Source of the DNA: Vanilla planifolia
Lineage: Eukaryota > Streptophyta > Magnoliopsida > Asparagales > Orchidaceae
Length of the DNA stretch: 64,000 bases
Reading direction: 5' to 3'
Assembly: GCA_023846275.1 (NCBI GenBank)
Contig: CM043871.1
Coordinates: 35,432,578-35,496,577, forward strand
The notes below the pieces were generated by a model. The model ran no database searches and was not told the origin of the DNA. It was given only the letters and a program-made list of their open reading frames with translations. Each line of letters starts with the position of its first letter. The stretch's first letter is position 1. Of this stretch, positions 34,103 through 47,596 are shown in pieces. The position numbers and the translations under genes were made by a program.

Positions 34103-35003
34103 AGCTTATCCCGTGCCGAATTCCCGGGGATTTCGACGCCAAGATCTGTGAGAAAAATACAGATGATGGTAGGAACTGATGTCCTTCAGACCAGTGGCAA
34201 AGCAAGTGGAGAAAAGAAGGATCACATGACAGTTTTCTGAAGCATTTCTCAGGTTTTCTGGTGGGAGATTAATGTCTTAACCAAGTTCTTCCTTCAAGGA
34301 AGAATGGTTGACAGGGATTTCTTATCATTCAACCTTCTGTATTGGGTCTCTTCAGTTTCTGCTGACAACTGCTGTATAACTCACCATGGTATGCTTATGT
34401 TTATTTGATTAACTTCAACTGTTTCTTGTTCTTTTATCACCTAAAGCTTACTTAAAAGAGATAAATGTCATTTAAATAATAATGAGTTGTATCAAAAAGC
34501 ACAGACAAACATGTTTTTAATGTGAACATATGATTCCTTGAGGTTGTTTGAAGGGATTGCCTTGGTTTATTTCATGATCATTTTGGGTGATCCAACAACT
34601 CGGGCTAGTTCATCTCTCCAATATCGTGTTCTTGTCATCACTTGACTCAATTGAAAGTTTCTAAGTTGGCATCCATGAATTCCTAAATGATAGACCATTC
34701 TTACTTTACTATAAGCTGATCTTAACTTGGTTAATCATTGATACAACTCGATTATTATGACCCCTTTATCTACTTGAATCAATCTAAATTTTACCACATA
34801 TGGACTAAATGCTTCAAGTTGTGAATCATTAGCCCTTTGTTATTGCACAAGAGAGTTCTTCATAGACAAACTTTATTTACAATCAAGCATCAAAGTAAAC
34901 AATTCTGAAGAGAAATGGAACAAAGTTTACAAGCTTGCAAGCCATACAGAAAAAGCAACATACTTCTTTATTTCCTCATTCACATGGTTCTCTTGCATGA
35001 ACT
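34103..35003. other. Convergent 3' region between the kinase and AILP1-like genes
   Basis: 0.9 kb separating two stop codons. The first half should be the MAP kinase 3' UTR (moderately GC-balanced to about 34380), and the part just below 35004 should be the 3' UTR of the minus-strand gene. No other gene seen. Confidence 0.7.
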
Positions 35004-38000
35004 TTAGTGCATTGCTGTGACAGCTGAAGCTCCTTCCACCTGAACGTACAAAAAATGAAGTTACTGTGTACAATTGATCAATTACTGCAGTTAGTTGAAC
35101 ATCGGAGTTTTACCATCAAGACATGAAACATCAACCCAGGGAAGGAGATGAGTGCAGTTACCTGGAAAGTGGCACCACATATTTCTTCCTCATCTGCTAA
35201 AGTTGCAGTCACCTTCTTCTTAGGGTGCTCATAGCTTTTCAATCCTCCAAGAGCATTAGAATAGAAGCATCCTGCATTCAAACCACCACATGAACTTCAA
35301 ACAAAGATGCATTTGAATCTAATCATCAAACTAAACTAGTGCCAAGGTACCTCTAAGTTCCTCACATTTGAATCGGTTATATGATTATTTTGAAACTAGT
35401 TGTCACATTATTGAAACTAAAATGGAGAGATCTATCCACATATAAAACTAAACTGAAGAGAGCTGTCTCTATTTAACCAAGAGTGAAACAAATTGAAGGA
35501 AAGAGGCACTTCTTTGAAAGAAATTACCCTGAGGAAATGGAGCTAGAGACTTGCCACATGACCCTTTAAGTATCACAACATCATCAGCAAAAGCAAGGCA
35601 TCCATCAGCTGTTATTCCCCAGTACAAGGGAACTTTTCCATCAGCATCCTGTAGGACAGATTAGAATGGTGAGATACAAAACAGAGTGGCAACTAAGCTT
35701 CCTTTGGACCTCTTTTCATCTTTGCTTTTGAAATTCAATTCATATAAAATCACTTCTTTAACTTCATAAATACGAGAAACACACTTGTGAGTTAGTTTGT
35801 CCAACTATTCTGTTCACTTCTTAATGCATTATATTGTATAGAATTAAGTCATCACTAAGCAAGAAGCATGTTGCTCAAGACCAAAAAATAGTGCAGAGAG
35901 GATTGGCCGATTTAAGGCTTTCTAGCTCATTTTGCTGCTCTAAAAGGATAGGTGAAAAAGTTTTACTAAATGTAAAATACAAAAGAAGCTACTTACAGAA
36001 GCTACAAGAAGAGAAGAAGTGGCTTTGTCAAAGAGCACAAAAGCAAAGCTTCCACTGAGATGTCCAAGCATGAAGCTAGCTGGGTAGGGAGCCCTGTCTC
36101 GGAGAGCTTTATAGGCCTCTATCACAAGTAAAACCTCATTTGAGTTCTTAGACAGGCCATAATGCTGAATCAAGCTTCCGAGGTTGTCGAAAATCCCCTC
36201 AAACACGCAGAATATTTCATCTTTTGCAGCAAATAATCTGCAATTTCAATATCAAAAATTAAGTAATTTGAAGTCGCACATGCATACTTTACATGAGCAA
36301 TGACATGGACACAAAATTGTCGTGGCATTGGTACTGATCTGCATTCGGTCATAAATAAAAAATGGGGTTAAAAAAGCCTGATTTGGTGCATAATAAGCTT
36401 GATAACATTGATTCCACCCAATTCTAGAACCCCCTCTTATGACCTAACAACGTTGAGGAGGAGGGTCAAGCTTTGCAAATGGCAATTATGCCCAACTCAT
36501 ACCATTTGTCCTAAGAGAAAGTAGTTGGGATTTTTTTTAAAGGCATAAGTGCCTTCCATCAAAAGCATTTATTGATTTTGTTGCAATAACATGCATTTTT
36601 TTTTATTAGGAATATTTGTTATTAAGAATATAACTATGAAAATATTCTTAGTGATATATTTAGTATATTTATTCATCATCCTATCACAACTATGTAATAC
36701 CTTCTATTAATTGAAGGATCTAATCATTCTTCTATATCACTTGAATCTATAGATTTAGCATGTTCATTTTTTCCAATTTAAAAGATGTAGTTATAAATGT
36801 ACTTCTACCTTAGTATTGTTCACACCAAACCTTTGAGCTCCTTAGTTTACTTTCTTAGGTTTATGAAAGTTTAATATTATTCTTGCCTTATTTGTTATCT
36901 TAAGGAAAAAGTTAGTTCTACCATCTACTCATCTCCAATTCCTTGCTTATAACTCAAAAAATTGCTTAATCAAGTGTTCTTCAATTGAATCAAATAAAAT
37001 ATAATCAATCATGCATTATATAACAATTAAATCATTATCATCATTATTAATAAAAAAAATTATATTAACTTTGCCTTCTACAAAACCTTTCTAATTAAAA
37101 ACTCACATAGTCTTTCATACATTGCTTTAGGCCATACAAAGCTTTTTGTAAATTGCAAACATGACTTCAGTTTTTCATGATCCTCAAAGTTTGTTGCCCA
37201 TAATAAACCTATTCAGAAAGGCACTCTTGATATCCATTCGACAGAACTCAAAACTTTTAACATTCAAATGCTTAGATAATTTCAATGGCTTCAAGTTTAA
37301 CTATGTTAAAAATGTCTCTTGAAAATTGTTTCTCAATTTAAACATATCATTTTGATAACAATCAAGTCTTGTTCATAATAGTTAACTTGGCCTCATTTAA
37401 CTTTTACATCAAAATTCACTTAGTTTAAACGGTCGAATAATAATTGGGTCTTTTGACAAGTACTCGTACATCATTTTTGATAATTTAGTTTATGGAACCG
37501 AAACTTATCTTTTGGATGTCATCTTTACTATTGGTTATGCTTGAGAAATAAAAATAGAATAATTTGCTACATACCCCAATGAAACACAAATTTGAATACC
37601 TTGAGATGGACCACCTGCAATTAATTCTTTTAGATGATCTTAGGAGCACTTCCAATCCATCAACAATTCACTATTGTCCTCGTCTTGACCTTAATTCTCC
37701 TTAATGATCAACAACATTAACCTTCCTAACTTAATCTTGATTTGAATGTTAGATTCATCAAAACCCACATGTAAATTAAGAATCCCTAATCCCTGATGTC
37801 TAGACCTTACAAATGCCGCTTCTTTGTCTTTCTTAAGTGAAAGCCCTTGACATCATATCATTGATTCTCTTCAATTGCACATAGAATTGTAAGTTCTACA
37901 ACCATCTTATGCCTTGTTTTTGTCACACTAAGCATTCGAATCTTTTATAACATTCTTTTGGTTCATATTTGGCATAATAATGATTACACATTAGTTGTGA

Positions 38001-39201
38001 GACAAGATCAGACCTTTCGAATCTATTGTGTACACAATTGCATTGTCCTCTAGTGCACCAACAATTTCTTTAGATGCTTTAGGACCAACACCCAACATAC
38101 TCTGCTCCGCAAGAACACGATTGCTTTACTTACGCTGAGTCTTTGGGCGAGGGACAGAGTATGAGATGGGGTCTTCTGCATTGTTAGCAAACATATAGAG
38201 CATGGGTTCCTTTGTGACATTTGAAGAACCAATAAATATGCCAAAGGAGCCAGTGCCCAACGAAGAGCAACCATTTGCTCCTTGACGTGTCATCCATCCG
38301 ATGCATAAATCACAAGCAATAGTAGAGGGCATCATCAATAACTTAATTTTATTTTGTTTTTAGTTTAGTGTTGCATTGATAGACACTTCTATTGTTGTTA
38401 AGTATAAACTTTGTTCCACTTTGAACCCATGTTGCATTGATACGTTGATATTATTTTACATATTTATTTTCTTATGTGCTTACATATTGACAAAATATAC
38501 AAAATCAGAATTCACAAAAAGCAAGCATGTTGATCTTAATTAAAAAAATGAGTTACTCCAAAAAAAAAAAATTCAAATGAACATCAACAACATGAAATAA
38601 CAAAATTGATAGGAGTCATCCTGAATTCACAAACAAATTTTATTTTTGAATTTTTGCCATTTTTAATTCAATTATAATAAACTAAAAAAATAAAATATCA
38701 GCAAAACGTCGTAGGCAAATTTAAAAATTGAGTAATTTATAAGTCAATTGTTAACTTTTTTTTACCAGTAGTAGAAAATGTATAAAAATAGTTGATTAAA
38801 GACATATTTTTTAATATATATATTTTAAAAAAATACTTTTTTATGAATAAAAAATTATTATTATGTTTTATAAGCAAGAAGCGAAAGAAAAGGACTGCTT
38901 AAGTTCTAAAAAGATAAATCAAAGAAGCATAGATGAATCATAGGGCAAAAATCAAGAAAGAAACCGAGCGATTGATCAATCGGAGAGGGTACCTTGGTCG
39001 GAAAGGGGAAACTCCGGCATAGGAATAAGCCAAGTGGCCGGAGGAGCCCAGCTGCAGCGAGACCACATCCGCCGGCGAGCTTCCCGTCACGAAGCGGTTC
39101 ACCAGCTCTGAAGCCCTCGTCTTTGGCGATGGCGTCCGACTCCCGGCGGCCACCAGTTCTTCCGGCGCCTCGACCACGTCTCTGCTAAACACACACAACA
39201 T
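35004..39201 (-). CDS. AILP1: Aluminium-induced / stem-specific TSJT1-like protein with YGL and LRDR motifs (DUF3700), complete, five exons
   Basis: Minus-strand exons in order: 39201-38993, 36237-35997, 35648-35528, 35271-35162, 35039-35004; 717 nt, 238 aa plus stop, all GT..AG and in phase. It begins MLCVFSRDVVEAPEELVAAG, followed by SRTPSPKTRASELVNRF. YGL is at 96-98 and LRDR at 115-118, then APYPASFMLGHLSGSFAFVL, VPLYWGITADGC, LAFADDVVILKGSCGKSLAP and FPQGCFYSNALGGLKSYEHP. The fold is the N-terminal nucleophile glutamine amidotransferase-like (class II) domain related to asparagine synthetase, but the residue after Met is Leu, then Cys at 3; whether Cys-3 can act as a nucleophile is not known. 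Arabidopsis AILP1 (At5g19140, from memory) is close in length and wording. The family is linked to aluminium, auxin and dormancy responses; the biochemical role is unsettled. Length and intact phases indicate a working gene. Confidence 0.93.
36400..38050 (-). mobile_element. Ty1/copia pol fossil in AILP1-like intron 1
   Basis: Same strand as the host gene. A reverse-transcriptase stretch with MDIKSAFLN lies near 37220-37240 on the minus strand, followed by a YKL/ALYGLKQ-like region near 37130; a GPSQGIQ-like linker of the kind that precedes copia RT lies near 37600. No end repeats found. Many breaks; an old fragment. Limits are approximate. Confidence 0.6.
38126..38338 (-). other. Unassigned open frame inside AILP1-like intron 1
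   Basis: A 70-codon minus-strand frame with ordinary protein-like composition (contains GANGCSSLGTGSFGIFIGSS and MFANNAEDPISYSVPRPKTQ), in a block less AT-rich than its surroundings. No family recognised. It could be the end of the neighbouring copia fossil, a captured host exon or chance; the local composition makes pure chance less likely. Confidence 0.35.
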
Positions 39202-39480
39202 TTTCTCCCTCAGCAGGCTCCCTCCGTCGTTTGCTGCTGGAGTGAGGAGACGATCGAGGTAGGTGTCGTTGTGTTAAATAACAGAAGATGGTATGCTCAC
39301 CGGCCGGTGGGTCCTTCCTGCCTTTTTTAATCTTTTCGTCGTTTGTTTGGCGAGAAAATGGAGAAAATTATGACCATGGGCCAGGACTGAGCAGACTTGG
39401 CTTATCCATTGTACATACGAAATCCTAAAATTAAACGTTTGTACGAACATTAATACATCTCCTTGTCCTCCGTTTGATGG
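39202..39480 (-). promoter_or_regulatory. 5' leader / promoter region of the AILP1-like gene
   Basis: The 100 bp just above the start codon is balanced in composition (GGAGGGAGCC, CTCACTCCAGCAGC on the minus strand), as in a plant 5' UTR, and gives way to AT-rich sequence beyond about 39500. No TATA box can be fixed with confidence. Confidence 0.45.
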
Positions 39481-42400
39481 ACGTGTGTACATTTTACGTA
39501 AATCACAAAATAGAAATCAAGCAAGTGAATTATTAGTGGAGACCCGTTGATTGATGTGAAGTATTATTGATTGATTGAATGGTTCAATGATTTTAGTATG
39601 CTCAACTCTATCCAAATTTGAATCCATCCCAAAAAAATCAAATTTTGTACATTAATTATAAAAAAAATTATATCATCTAGAGATTGGATTATTGATTGAA
39701 TTGTAATTTTAAGTTTTAAAATTAAAACAAAAAAATTCAAACATTGTAATATATAATATAATGTATTTCTTATGAATCAAATTTTTATTGCAAATATTAT
39801 CATAAATTAAAAAAATATTAAAATTTCTATAAATGTAATACTTTAAATAAACAAGTTATTAATTTATTATTTTAACATTATTTATATTTTCATTGTTTTA
39901 ATTTATTTAAATTTGACAAAATATGTTGAATCATTTAAAAATAAGTATGATTTCTAAGGAAAGAATATAAATTTTAAATATTGAATTACAAACGATTCAA
40001 AAGCTATTGATGCCAATTTTACGAAAATCAGATATTGTTGACAAGTCAAAACTTGTAGAAAAAATAAAAATATTTTAATATTTTTAATATTATTTAAAAC
40101 AATATGAAAACTATTAATTGATATTTAAAAATTATGAATTACAAAAAAACTAAACTTCATTAATAAACTAATTTTCTTAAACCTAAGTGATGCATGTCAT
40201 CAGTGAGGGGTGCACACATTACTTCTCTTGCACTTATCGATGTAGCTATTTGGAGAGGGAGATTTAAAGGTAAGAGGTGATCCATGAAGGGTTGCTAGGA
40301 TTATGACCATTAAAAGATTGGATAGGAGAAAAATTGTTGTATCCTTGTTAGAAGATTTAAGGAATTTTACATGACACATGCAAGAAGAGACCCTTAAGAC
40401 AAGTCTATTATTCTCAAAAAAAAAAAAAAAAAATCAAAATAAGCATTCTATGTTTTATATTTGCAATTAGTTAATGCTTTATGTACTAAAGAATAATCAT
40501 TTATCCTTATTTCTTTAATACTTATGGATGAGTTTGTTCCACACATTGTTTACATATGATGACTTTCTTGTCACATTACCTACTTGTGTAATATAATTTG
40601 TAGCATATAGATGTGAATAATGTTGGCTTACTTAATATAGATAACATTCTTATTTGAGCAGAAGATTTGTCTAATACAAGTAATATTAGGTATAATTTCA
40701 CATTATAAGTTGAAAATAATGTTAGAGTCTTTTTATGCATTTAATGTAGTTTATACCTATATCTTTTAAGTTTTTAGCTCTTATTTGGTAAAATTTATTG
40801 GCATATAATATTATAATTAACTTTTTTGTAAGTTCATTTTTTAAAATCTTATTAAAACTCAAAAATAAAAAATATTAAACTATCTACTAATAGATCGAAT
40901 ACTAAATGCCCCTAATTTGGTCAACTTAAAGGAGCAAACAAGCTTATAGTTTCACTGAGGACTAACTTTTTGCTATAAGATGTGCATTAATTTTATTCTA
41001 AACTTCATATTATTCAAAGCTAATTGAGAAGACAAGGATGACTAAGCAAGAATTATTGGCGCTAGATGTTTAGAAAGAAATTGAGAAAAAAAAGAAGCTT
41101 TAGTTGGGGTTAAAAGTACAACTTTATTTAAGAAAGGTTTTAAAAGAGAAAATATGAATAGAGATTTGAAAGATTTGGGTTTAGAAAGGAAGTAATCAAT
41201 ACATGTGGTAGTATATCCAATATAAATATTGTAAGAAGACAACCAAACTGACACACTCTGCTTAACGTCTCATTTTATTATTAATTTTAATAACTTAAAA
41301 ATTAGAATAATCATAGTTTAAATATAATTAAAAGACATTAATAACCTAATTATGTGACAAATAATGATAAAATCTACTCTAATTTGTGTTCAAATCATCT
41401 AACTTTTCAAATATTACTTGAGAAACTACTATGCTTCAGAAATCAAATGGTCAGAGTTTCTTTTAAAATTGTCCTTGTTTCTTTTATACAAATAATAATC
41501 AACAATAATAATAACTAGAGATATATAATATTTATAATAATAATAAATTCACAAATACAATCTTAACATAATCAAGGCCATAATGCACCCTCATAACCGA
41601 ATATTTTATCTTCAAAAGATATCAAAATTTCTTTTTGATATAATAAAATTCATAATTTTATCATTAGTTCATAGAGTATTAGCTAAAATTTACAAATATA
41701 GTTGTGTTTTTTAAAGGTATAGATATATATACATTGATATAACACCTCAAATACAATTATCCACATATACTTTAAAATACATAAATAAAAATATCACAAT
41801 CTCTTCAAAAATAGACTATCAAATTTAATTGCAGTTAAAGTTTTTTAATTCTTAGTGCTTAAGGATTTTGACCTATAATATAAGTATATAATAACCTTAA
41901 AAGCCTAGCAAATAAATTTCTATTTAAATAATAAGATGAGATAAAATATAATAATAAGCTATAAAAATACTAATAATTAAACAAGATATTCGTATTATCA
42001 TCTAGAAATATATATAAAATAAATTAGCTTAAACATGATATCAAAATATAAAAAAAATATGTATAAGCATATCAGAGCATATAATAAAAGTATAAAAATA
42101 TATAAATAATCAACATATAAAAATATGCATAAATATAACTTTTAATTATGTACATGCATACATATCTCTTTATCTATTATAATTAATTTTATCCTTCTAA
42201 AATCTAATCTCTCTATATGCTTTCAAACTACTTTGATTCTAATATTTTCATAACTTTTTTATTCTAATATTATTTATTTATTTATTTCATAGTGCTTATA
42301 CTTATCATCAGATCACATGTATTTTTAAATGATCATTATTCTAGTACCATAAAAAATTATCTCATCTATATCATGTTTGCATCATTCACATAATATGTAT

Positions 42401-44230
42401 ATCTCATATCATATTATTAGACATTATGTCATAACATATAGACTTAGCTTATCGGCATATCACATCATTTTTTTCATAATGAATCTCAACTCTAGATTGC
42501 TAGATCACATAGCAAGTAACTCATCACATATTATATATACATCGTAGTAAAGTTTATCTCTAACAACTAGATCACATAAAAAATCAACTCATCACATGTT
42601 ATGTATGATCAAATGTAAGTGATACTATATCATAACACATCATCTCATCTCTACTCGTAGTGATAATAGAGTATAGCAATTATAGTTAATATCATTAAAC
42701 AAATACTATCATTATCATATTAACTCATTCTAATCATAATATATCTACGATATATCAATATTATCATTGGTAGAATCATCATAATAAAACTTATATAGTC
42801 TTAATTATATCACATATTCATGATGTCACATGTCAAAAGTATTTATCTTTATTTTACTCTATTCAATTCTCATTTCTCATATTTTTTTTATTATCTTTTT
42901 TATTTATTTCTCACATTTCACATTATTAGCATCACAAAATAGATTAATTATTTTACTTCTTTACTTTTATTTTCTATCACATAATATGTTATAATGATAC
43001 ATAATATGGTATAAAAAAGATAATATATTATAATATTAAATATTAAATAATCATAACATAATATTATATTTATATTATAGTTATTTAAAATTTATTTACC
43101 TATTCTTCTTATAAAAATTCTTATATTAAATTTTCTTTTTCTTTAGTTTCTGAATGATTAAACACTTAATTAAAAATAATTAACATTCTATTATTGCTTA
43201 GTATTGATTCAAATAATATTTTTAACTCTATGAATTTATAATTTAATTGAATTATATATTATAAAATTTAAAAATTACTCATATTTAAACAATGTTATAA
43301 GATAACTAGTGTGACTTGTAATCCTGCTTTAATGTTACCACACAAATCTAACTCTCTTATTACAATTTCTTTATATTTAAAATAATATTATTAAAAAGTG
43401 GATTCAATGTTACCAGCTTAAGCTTTATTTTTTATTCAATTGAGCAATCCCAATAATAGTTTTGCATTGTTTTACATAAAAACCTTCAAGCTTCCTCCTT
43501 ATATGTGTCGAAGGTACGAAAATACACAATAACTCAATAATTATCTCTTATATAGAAAATTGCAAGTACAATACTATACCATATGTGTTAATACTTAGAT
43601 TTGTAAAAACAACCCCTTTCCCGTCATGATTTCATTGTAAAATGCTAAAAACTAATTTCCTTTCAACTCTTCCAAAAGTGATAGGATTAAATTAGGTGAG
43701 AAATCAAAGTCAATCACCTTTCCCTTTTCTGGCAACATGCTTGTGACCATACTCTTCTTCTCAAATTAAAGAGCTATAGTAGCAACTCACGAGTTCCCAA
43801 TCACACTCGTAAAACTCCATAAGACTGCAAGAGAGTGAGGCAACAAGGATAAAAATCTAATAAGTTTGACCACACAAGTGATGAAGAAAAGAGAAAATCT
43901 TCTACCAGTTAGGAAAATAGGAAAAGAAGTTAAGGTTTCTCTATTTATTATATTTTTATCAATTATTAAGTTAATAATTTGTATATTATTAATAATTTTT
44001 ATTTTTATAAATTTGTACTAAGTCTAAAAGAGCTCTAATTGTGACAAAAGAAATGTTGATGGACTTATCTCGACGAGCTCGATCAAATAGTATATTCATT
44101 TTTTAAATCTAAAATACTTGATGCATAAATGTTTTGTAAGAGAATATCTAAAATTATTATTTTAATCAACTCTATAAAAAAATCAATATCTCAATTCCCT
44201 TTATTGAATTACTTAGAAATATTTAAAATC
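39481..44230. other. Extremely AT-rich spacer
   Basis: About 4.7 kb with very few G or C runs; a poly-A tract of 17 near 40417-40433; no open frame of protein-like composition. It is probably old repeat sequence decayed beyond recognition. No gene seen. Confidence 0.75.
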
Positions 44231-45640
44231 AATATTTCAAAAATTGAGTCGTTACACAAGTGCTCCAAATATGGGAGATTACATACAAGTGTTTATTGGT
44301 TTGGCTAGGGAGATCAAAGAAGAGGCTTTCTTATGGGGAATTTGGTCACACGACTAGGGATTGTCCCCAGCATAGATCAGGGTCAAAAACAATCTCAATA
44401 CCTCAGTATTTTGCTCGTAGTTCTGTCAAAGATGATTTTGGCAAAGGAAGGGGTAGTGTTTTCTTGTGAGCTCTAACAGTGCAAATAGATGGTAGTCTTT
44501 TGGGAGAGGAGGAGCCTCGTGTTCATGCAATCTCACAGTAAGATGATCCCCATGCTATGGATGAGATTTTAAGTCTTTTTTATATTTTTAATTGTTTTTA
44601 GTTATTGCATTATTTGATTATAGAGCATCTCAATTATTTACCTCTTATCATGTGCTAGATATTTTTATTATAGAATTATAATTATTATGTAATATTTTAT
44701 TTTTAAAAATTTTTAACGGGGGTGAATTTAGGGTAAATAAGTGTATTCATGGGGCAATTATGTTTAAAAAAAGAATTTTCATGTTAAATTGTTAATATTG
44801 CCTTTAATAGAATTTGATGTGATTTTAAGTATAAATTGGTTATATAAGCATCAAGTTTTTATTACCTTAAAAAGGTGAGATTGTGGGCTTTTGATAAAGA
44901 AGAAATTATTTATTTTGATAAAAGAAGAAACATATCTTATTTCTACGTCGAAAGCATATTTATTGTTAAAGAGAAGTGAGGCTATGTTAGTTTCTATTAT
45001 AGCATTGAATTTTGAAGCTAAAAATTCTTAGGAGATGCTTATTGTTTGTTAATATCTTGACGTTTTTCTAAAGGATTTGTTAAGTCTTTGTCCTAATAGA
45101 GAGAGAATTTGAGATTATCTTGTTGCATAAAGATGAACCAATATCACAAGCTTTATACAAAATGGCTCTTATAAATAACAAGTCAAAATTCAAGTTCAAG
45201 AATTATTGAATACCCATCCTTATGTATCACTTTGAGGAGTTCATGCTTTATTAGTAAAGAGAAATGATCCTAATCTCTAGATGTGTATGTATTATAAAGA
45301 ACCAAACAAGATCGCCAAAAAAATTAAATACCCTTTATCAAGAATCAATGATCTTTTTGATCGATTATAAGGAGTAGCAATTTTCTCAAAAATTTATTTA
45401 AGGGCTATTATCAATTAAAATAGAAAGAAGGGGATATATCCAAGATAGATTTTGGGACTTGGTATGAACATTATGAGTTTTTAATTTTGTTTTTGGTCTT
45501 ACTAATGCCCTTAGAAATATTATTACAAAAAGATTGCAAAATCTTTTTAAGCTTTTAATGAAACAAATTGCAAATTATTGAAGCATGAAGTAATCAAAAG
45601 TACAGTTTTAAAGTTGCATGTGTAGCATTTAGTTTGTTAG
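44230..45640 (+). mobile_element. Ty3/gypsy gag-pol fossil
   Basis: In order on the plus strand: a gag zinc-knuckle remnant (FGHTTRDCPQHRSGS near 44330), a protease/pre-RT linker (INWLYKHQVFITLKR-like near 44835), then RT words PLSRINDLFD near 45335, FSKIYLRAI near 45385 and ILGLGMNIMSF near 45450. The order matches gypsy-type pol. No certain end repeats; RNase H and integrase are not seen. Many breaks; very old. A separate LTR-like zone at 46140-47320 may belong to it. Confidence 0.75.
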
Positions 45641-47321
45641 ATTCTTTTTATATCCTTGCTTATTGTAAGTAAAAGAATTATAGTTTTTTCTACTTTTTAA
45701 GTTTATACTAGTAAGAAGAGTAAAGGAAAACATTACTAAAGCAAGATCCTTAAGACATGAAGTTGAGAATTCATTAATGTTACATGGATGAAGTGATATA
45801 GTAAGTGATGTAGAATAAATTTAAATTTCAACTAGGATCTAATTTGGAGTCTATAATATTATAGATGTTCAATAGATTATTAAAAAATATAAAATATACT
45901 ATAAACTAATTTAGGTTTGGTGATGTGTCTAATATTTTAGAACTATTTAAATATTGATATTTTAAAGCTGTAACATGGATTATTAAATTGAGTAGGTGAT
46001 AAAATCTTAAGTATAAAGCATAAATGTTACAAAATAATTTTTTCACATCTAATATCACACATAAAATAAAGAATTTAAGGTAGATTCTATGTGGAGTACT
46101 TTAATAAAAAAAGTAATTTTAACTTTATATTACTACCTAAAAATTAAAGTTATTGAAAGAGTATATTTTTTTGTCAGTGAAGTCTTATAGCTCTCAAAGA
46201 GTTGGCATGTTGAGTACTAAAGATAAAAAAGGATGACAATATGGTGAAGAGGGTGGTGGTTGAGTGAAGACTTAAAGGTGTTAGCAAAAGTAGGAATGCT
46301 TTTTGTAATCAATTCTCCAGATAGAAGGTCTCTCTCCTCCGATCCTTGTAGCTCACAAGAGTTTAGTTGGTTGCCGACTCTCTCGATAAAAGGTATCTCA
46401 CCTGTGATCTTTGTTTCTCACAAGAGAATGAAAAGTTGAAATCTCTTTAACTAGAGTTGGTCCTACAGTCTTTGCTCACCAAATTTGAAAGTATACAAAT
46501 AAAAAAATTTTCATTCATCGATAACTTCCTTATAATGAAGGAGCATCTTCTATTATAAATTAAGAGTTCAATGTATGACAAAAACAAAAAAATGGAAATA
46601 CATATTTAGAAAATATCATAATTATAAAAAAAATATGAAAGACAATTTTTAAGTTATGTTAGAAATCTAAAAGAGATTTGAGAATCTCATGACATTAACT
46701 TTGAGAGGGTCAATCATATTAAATATAAAATATATATAAAAAACTATTTTAGAGTTAAATCATTTAGGAATCTAAAAAAATCTTTAGAATTCTATGACAT
46801 TAACTCCAAGTGGTAACCATATTAAATACAAAAATATAAATATATGAAAAAAATTATGACAACAAAATTATATAATCATGTAACATAATAATCAAAAGTC
46901 ATTGACAATGCGACCAGGGTGCTAGTAGTGGACAAGATGAATGGCGACGATTAGCAATGACCAGAGGATGGTAGCTAACAGGTGGCCATGCATTGTGGGC
47001 TGTTGGGAAGCAGTGGGTGGCCTAGTAATGGTGGGAGACCAAGTGATGTTGGTTCACTAAGCAGCAGTGATCGAGAGCAGTAGATGATTAAGTGAAAGAA
47101 AACGAGTAATGATAATAGACGAAGTATAGATAGGAACTGACATTGATGATGACACAATGTACTACAAAATATGTTTAAGTGAATAGAGTAAAAGTAGTAG
47201 AGATAACCATAAGAAAAACTAGAATGCTATAGTTGATTCCTATGGTTAACAAAGATGACTAATCAAAATAAGATTCGACCTAGGTATGGCTCTTAGTTTG
47301 AATGAGATTGGTGCGATGCTG
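45641..47321. other. Repeat-rich spacer with short imperfect tandem duplications
   Basis: Two imperfect direct repeats are visible: about 46320-46362 with 46385-46430 (each has an AAGGT.TCTC.CC..TGATC/CGATC core and CTCACAAGAG), and 46661-46725 with 46766-46830 (each has AATCTAAAA, ATGACATTAACT and CATATTAAATA), period about 105. The composition at 46900-47160 is more G-rich and reads like LTR sequence. No gene found. Confidence 0.6.
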
Positions 47322-47409
47322 AGGTGTGTGTTTGTGAGCTAATATAAGATGCTCATATGTCAGTAAGGTGTGTGTTTGTGAGCTAATACAAGATGCTCCT
47401 ATGTCAGTA
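47322..47409. repeat. 44-bp tandem duplication
   Basis: AGGTGTGTGTTTGTGAGCTA begins at 47322 and again at 47366; the two 44-bp units differ at two positions by eye. Confidence 0.93.
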
Positions 47410-47538
47410 AAGTATGATTCTTTTTATTTGCATGAGTTTTAATGCTATCGTACATAATAAAATTTAAGAAACCTAGCTTCATACAAGTTGTAGGATATAG
47501 AAAATTTATCATATAAGAAAAATAATCAATTAAATATA

Positions 47539-47596
47539 TCTCATAAGAACTCTATAGTTAGCATGCTAAGGGAAAAATAGTTTTAGGATGAGTGAC
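47539..47596 (+). other. 5S-rRNA-like segment, left copy
   Basis: Resembles the internal promoter half of 5S rRNA (A box through C box) but is diverged; not a working 5S gene. Part of the Cassandra-like element. Confidence 0.6.

Larger units (their letters stand above)
36238..38992 (-). other. First intron of the AILP1-like gene (2.76 kb)
   Basis: Donor CCAAG/GTACCC and acceptor TTGCAG/ATTATT on the minus strand; it splits an Arg codon AG/A. It holds a copia fossil on the minus strand (about 36400-38050) and an open, unassigned stretch at 38126-38338. 38340-38930 is very AT-rich with nothing recognised. Confidence 0.85.
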
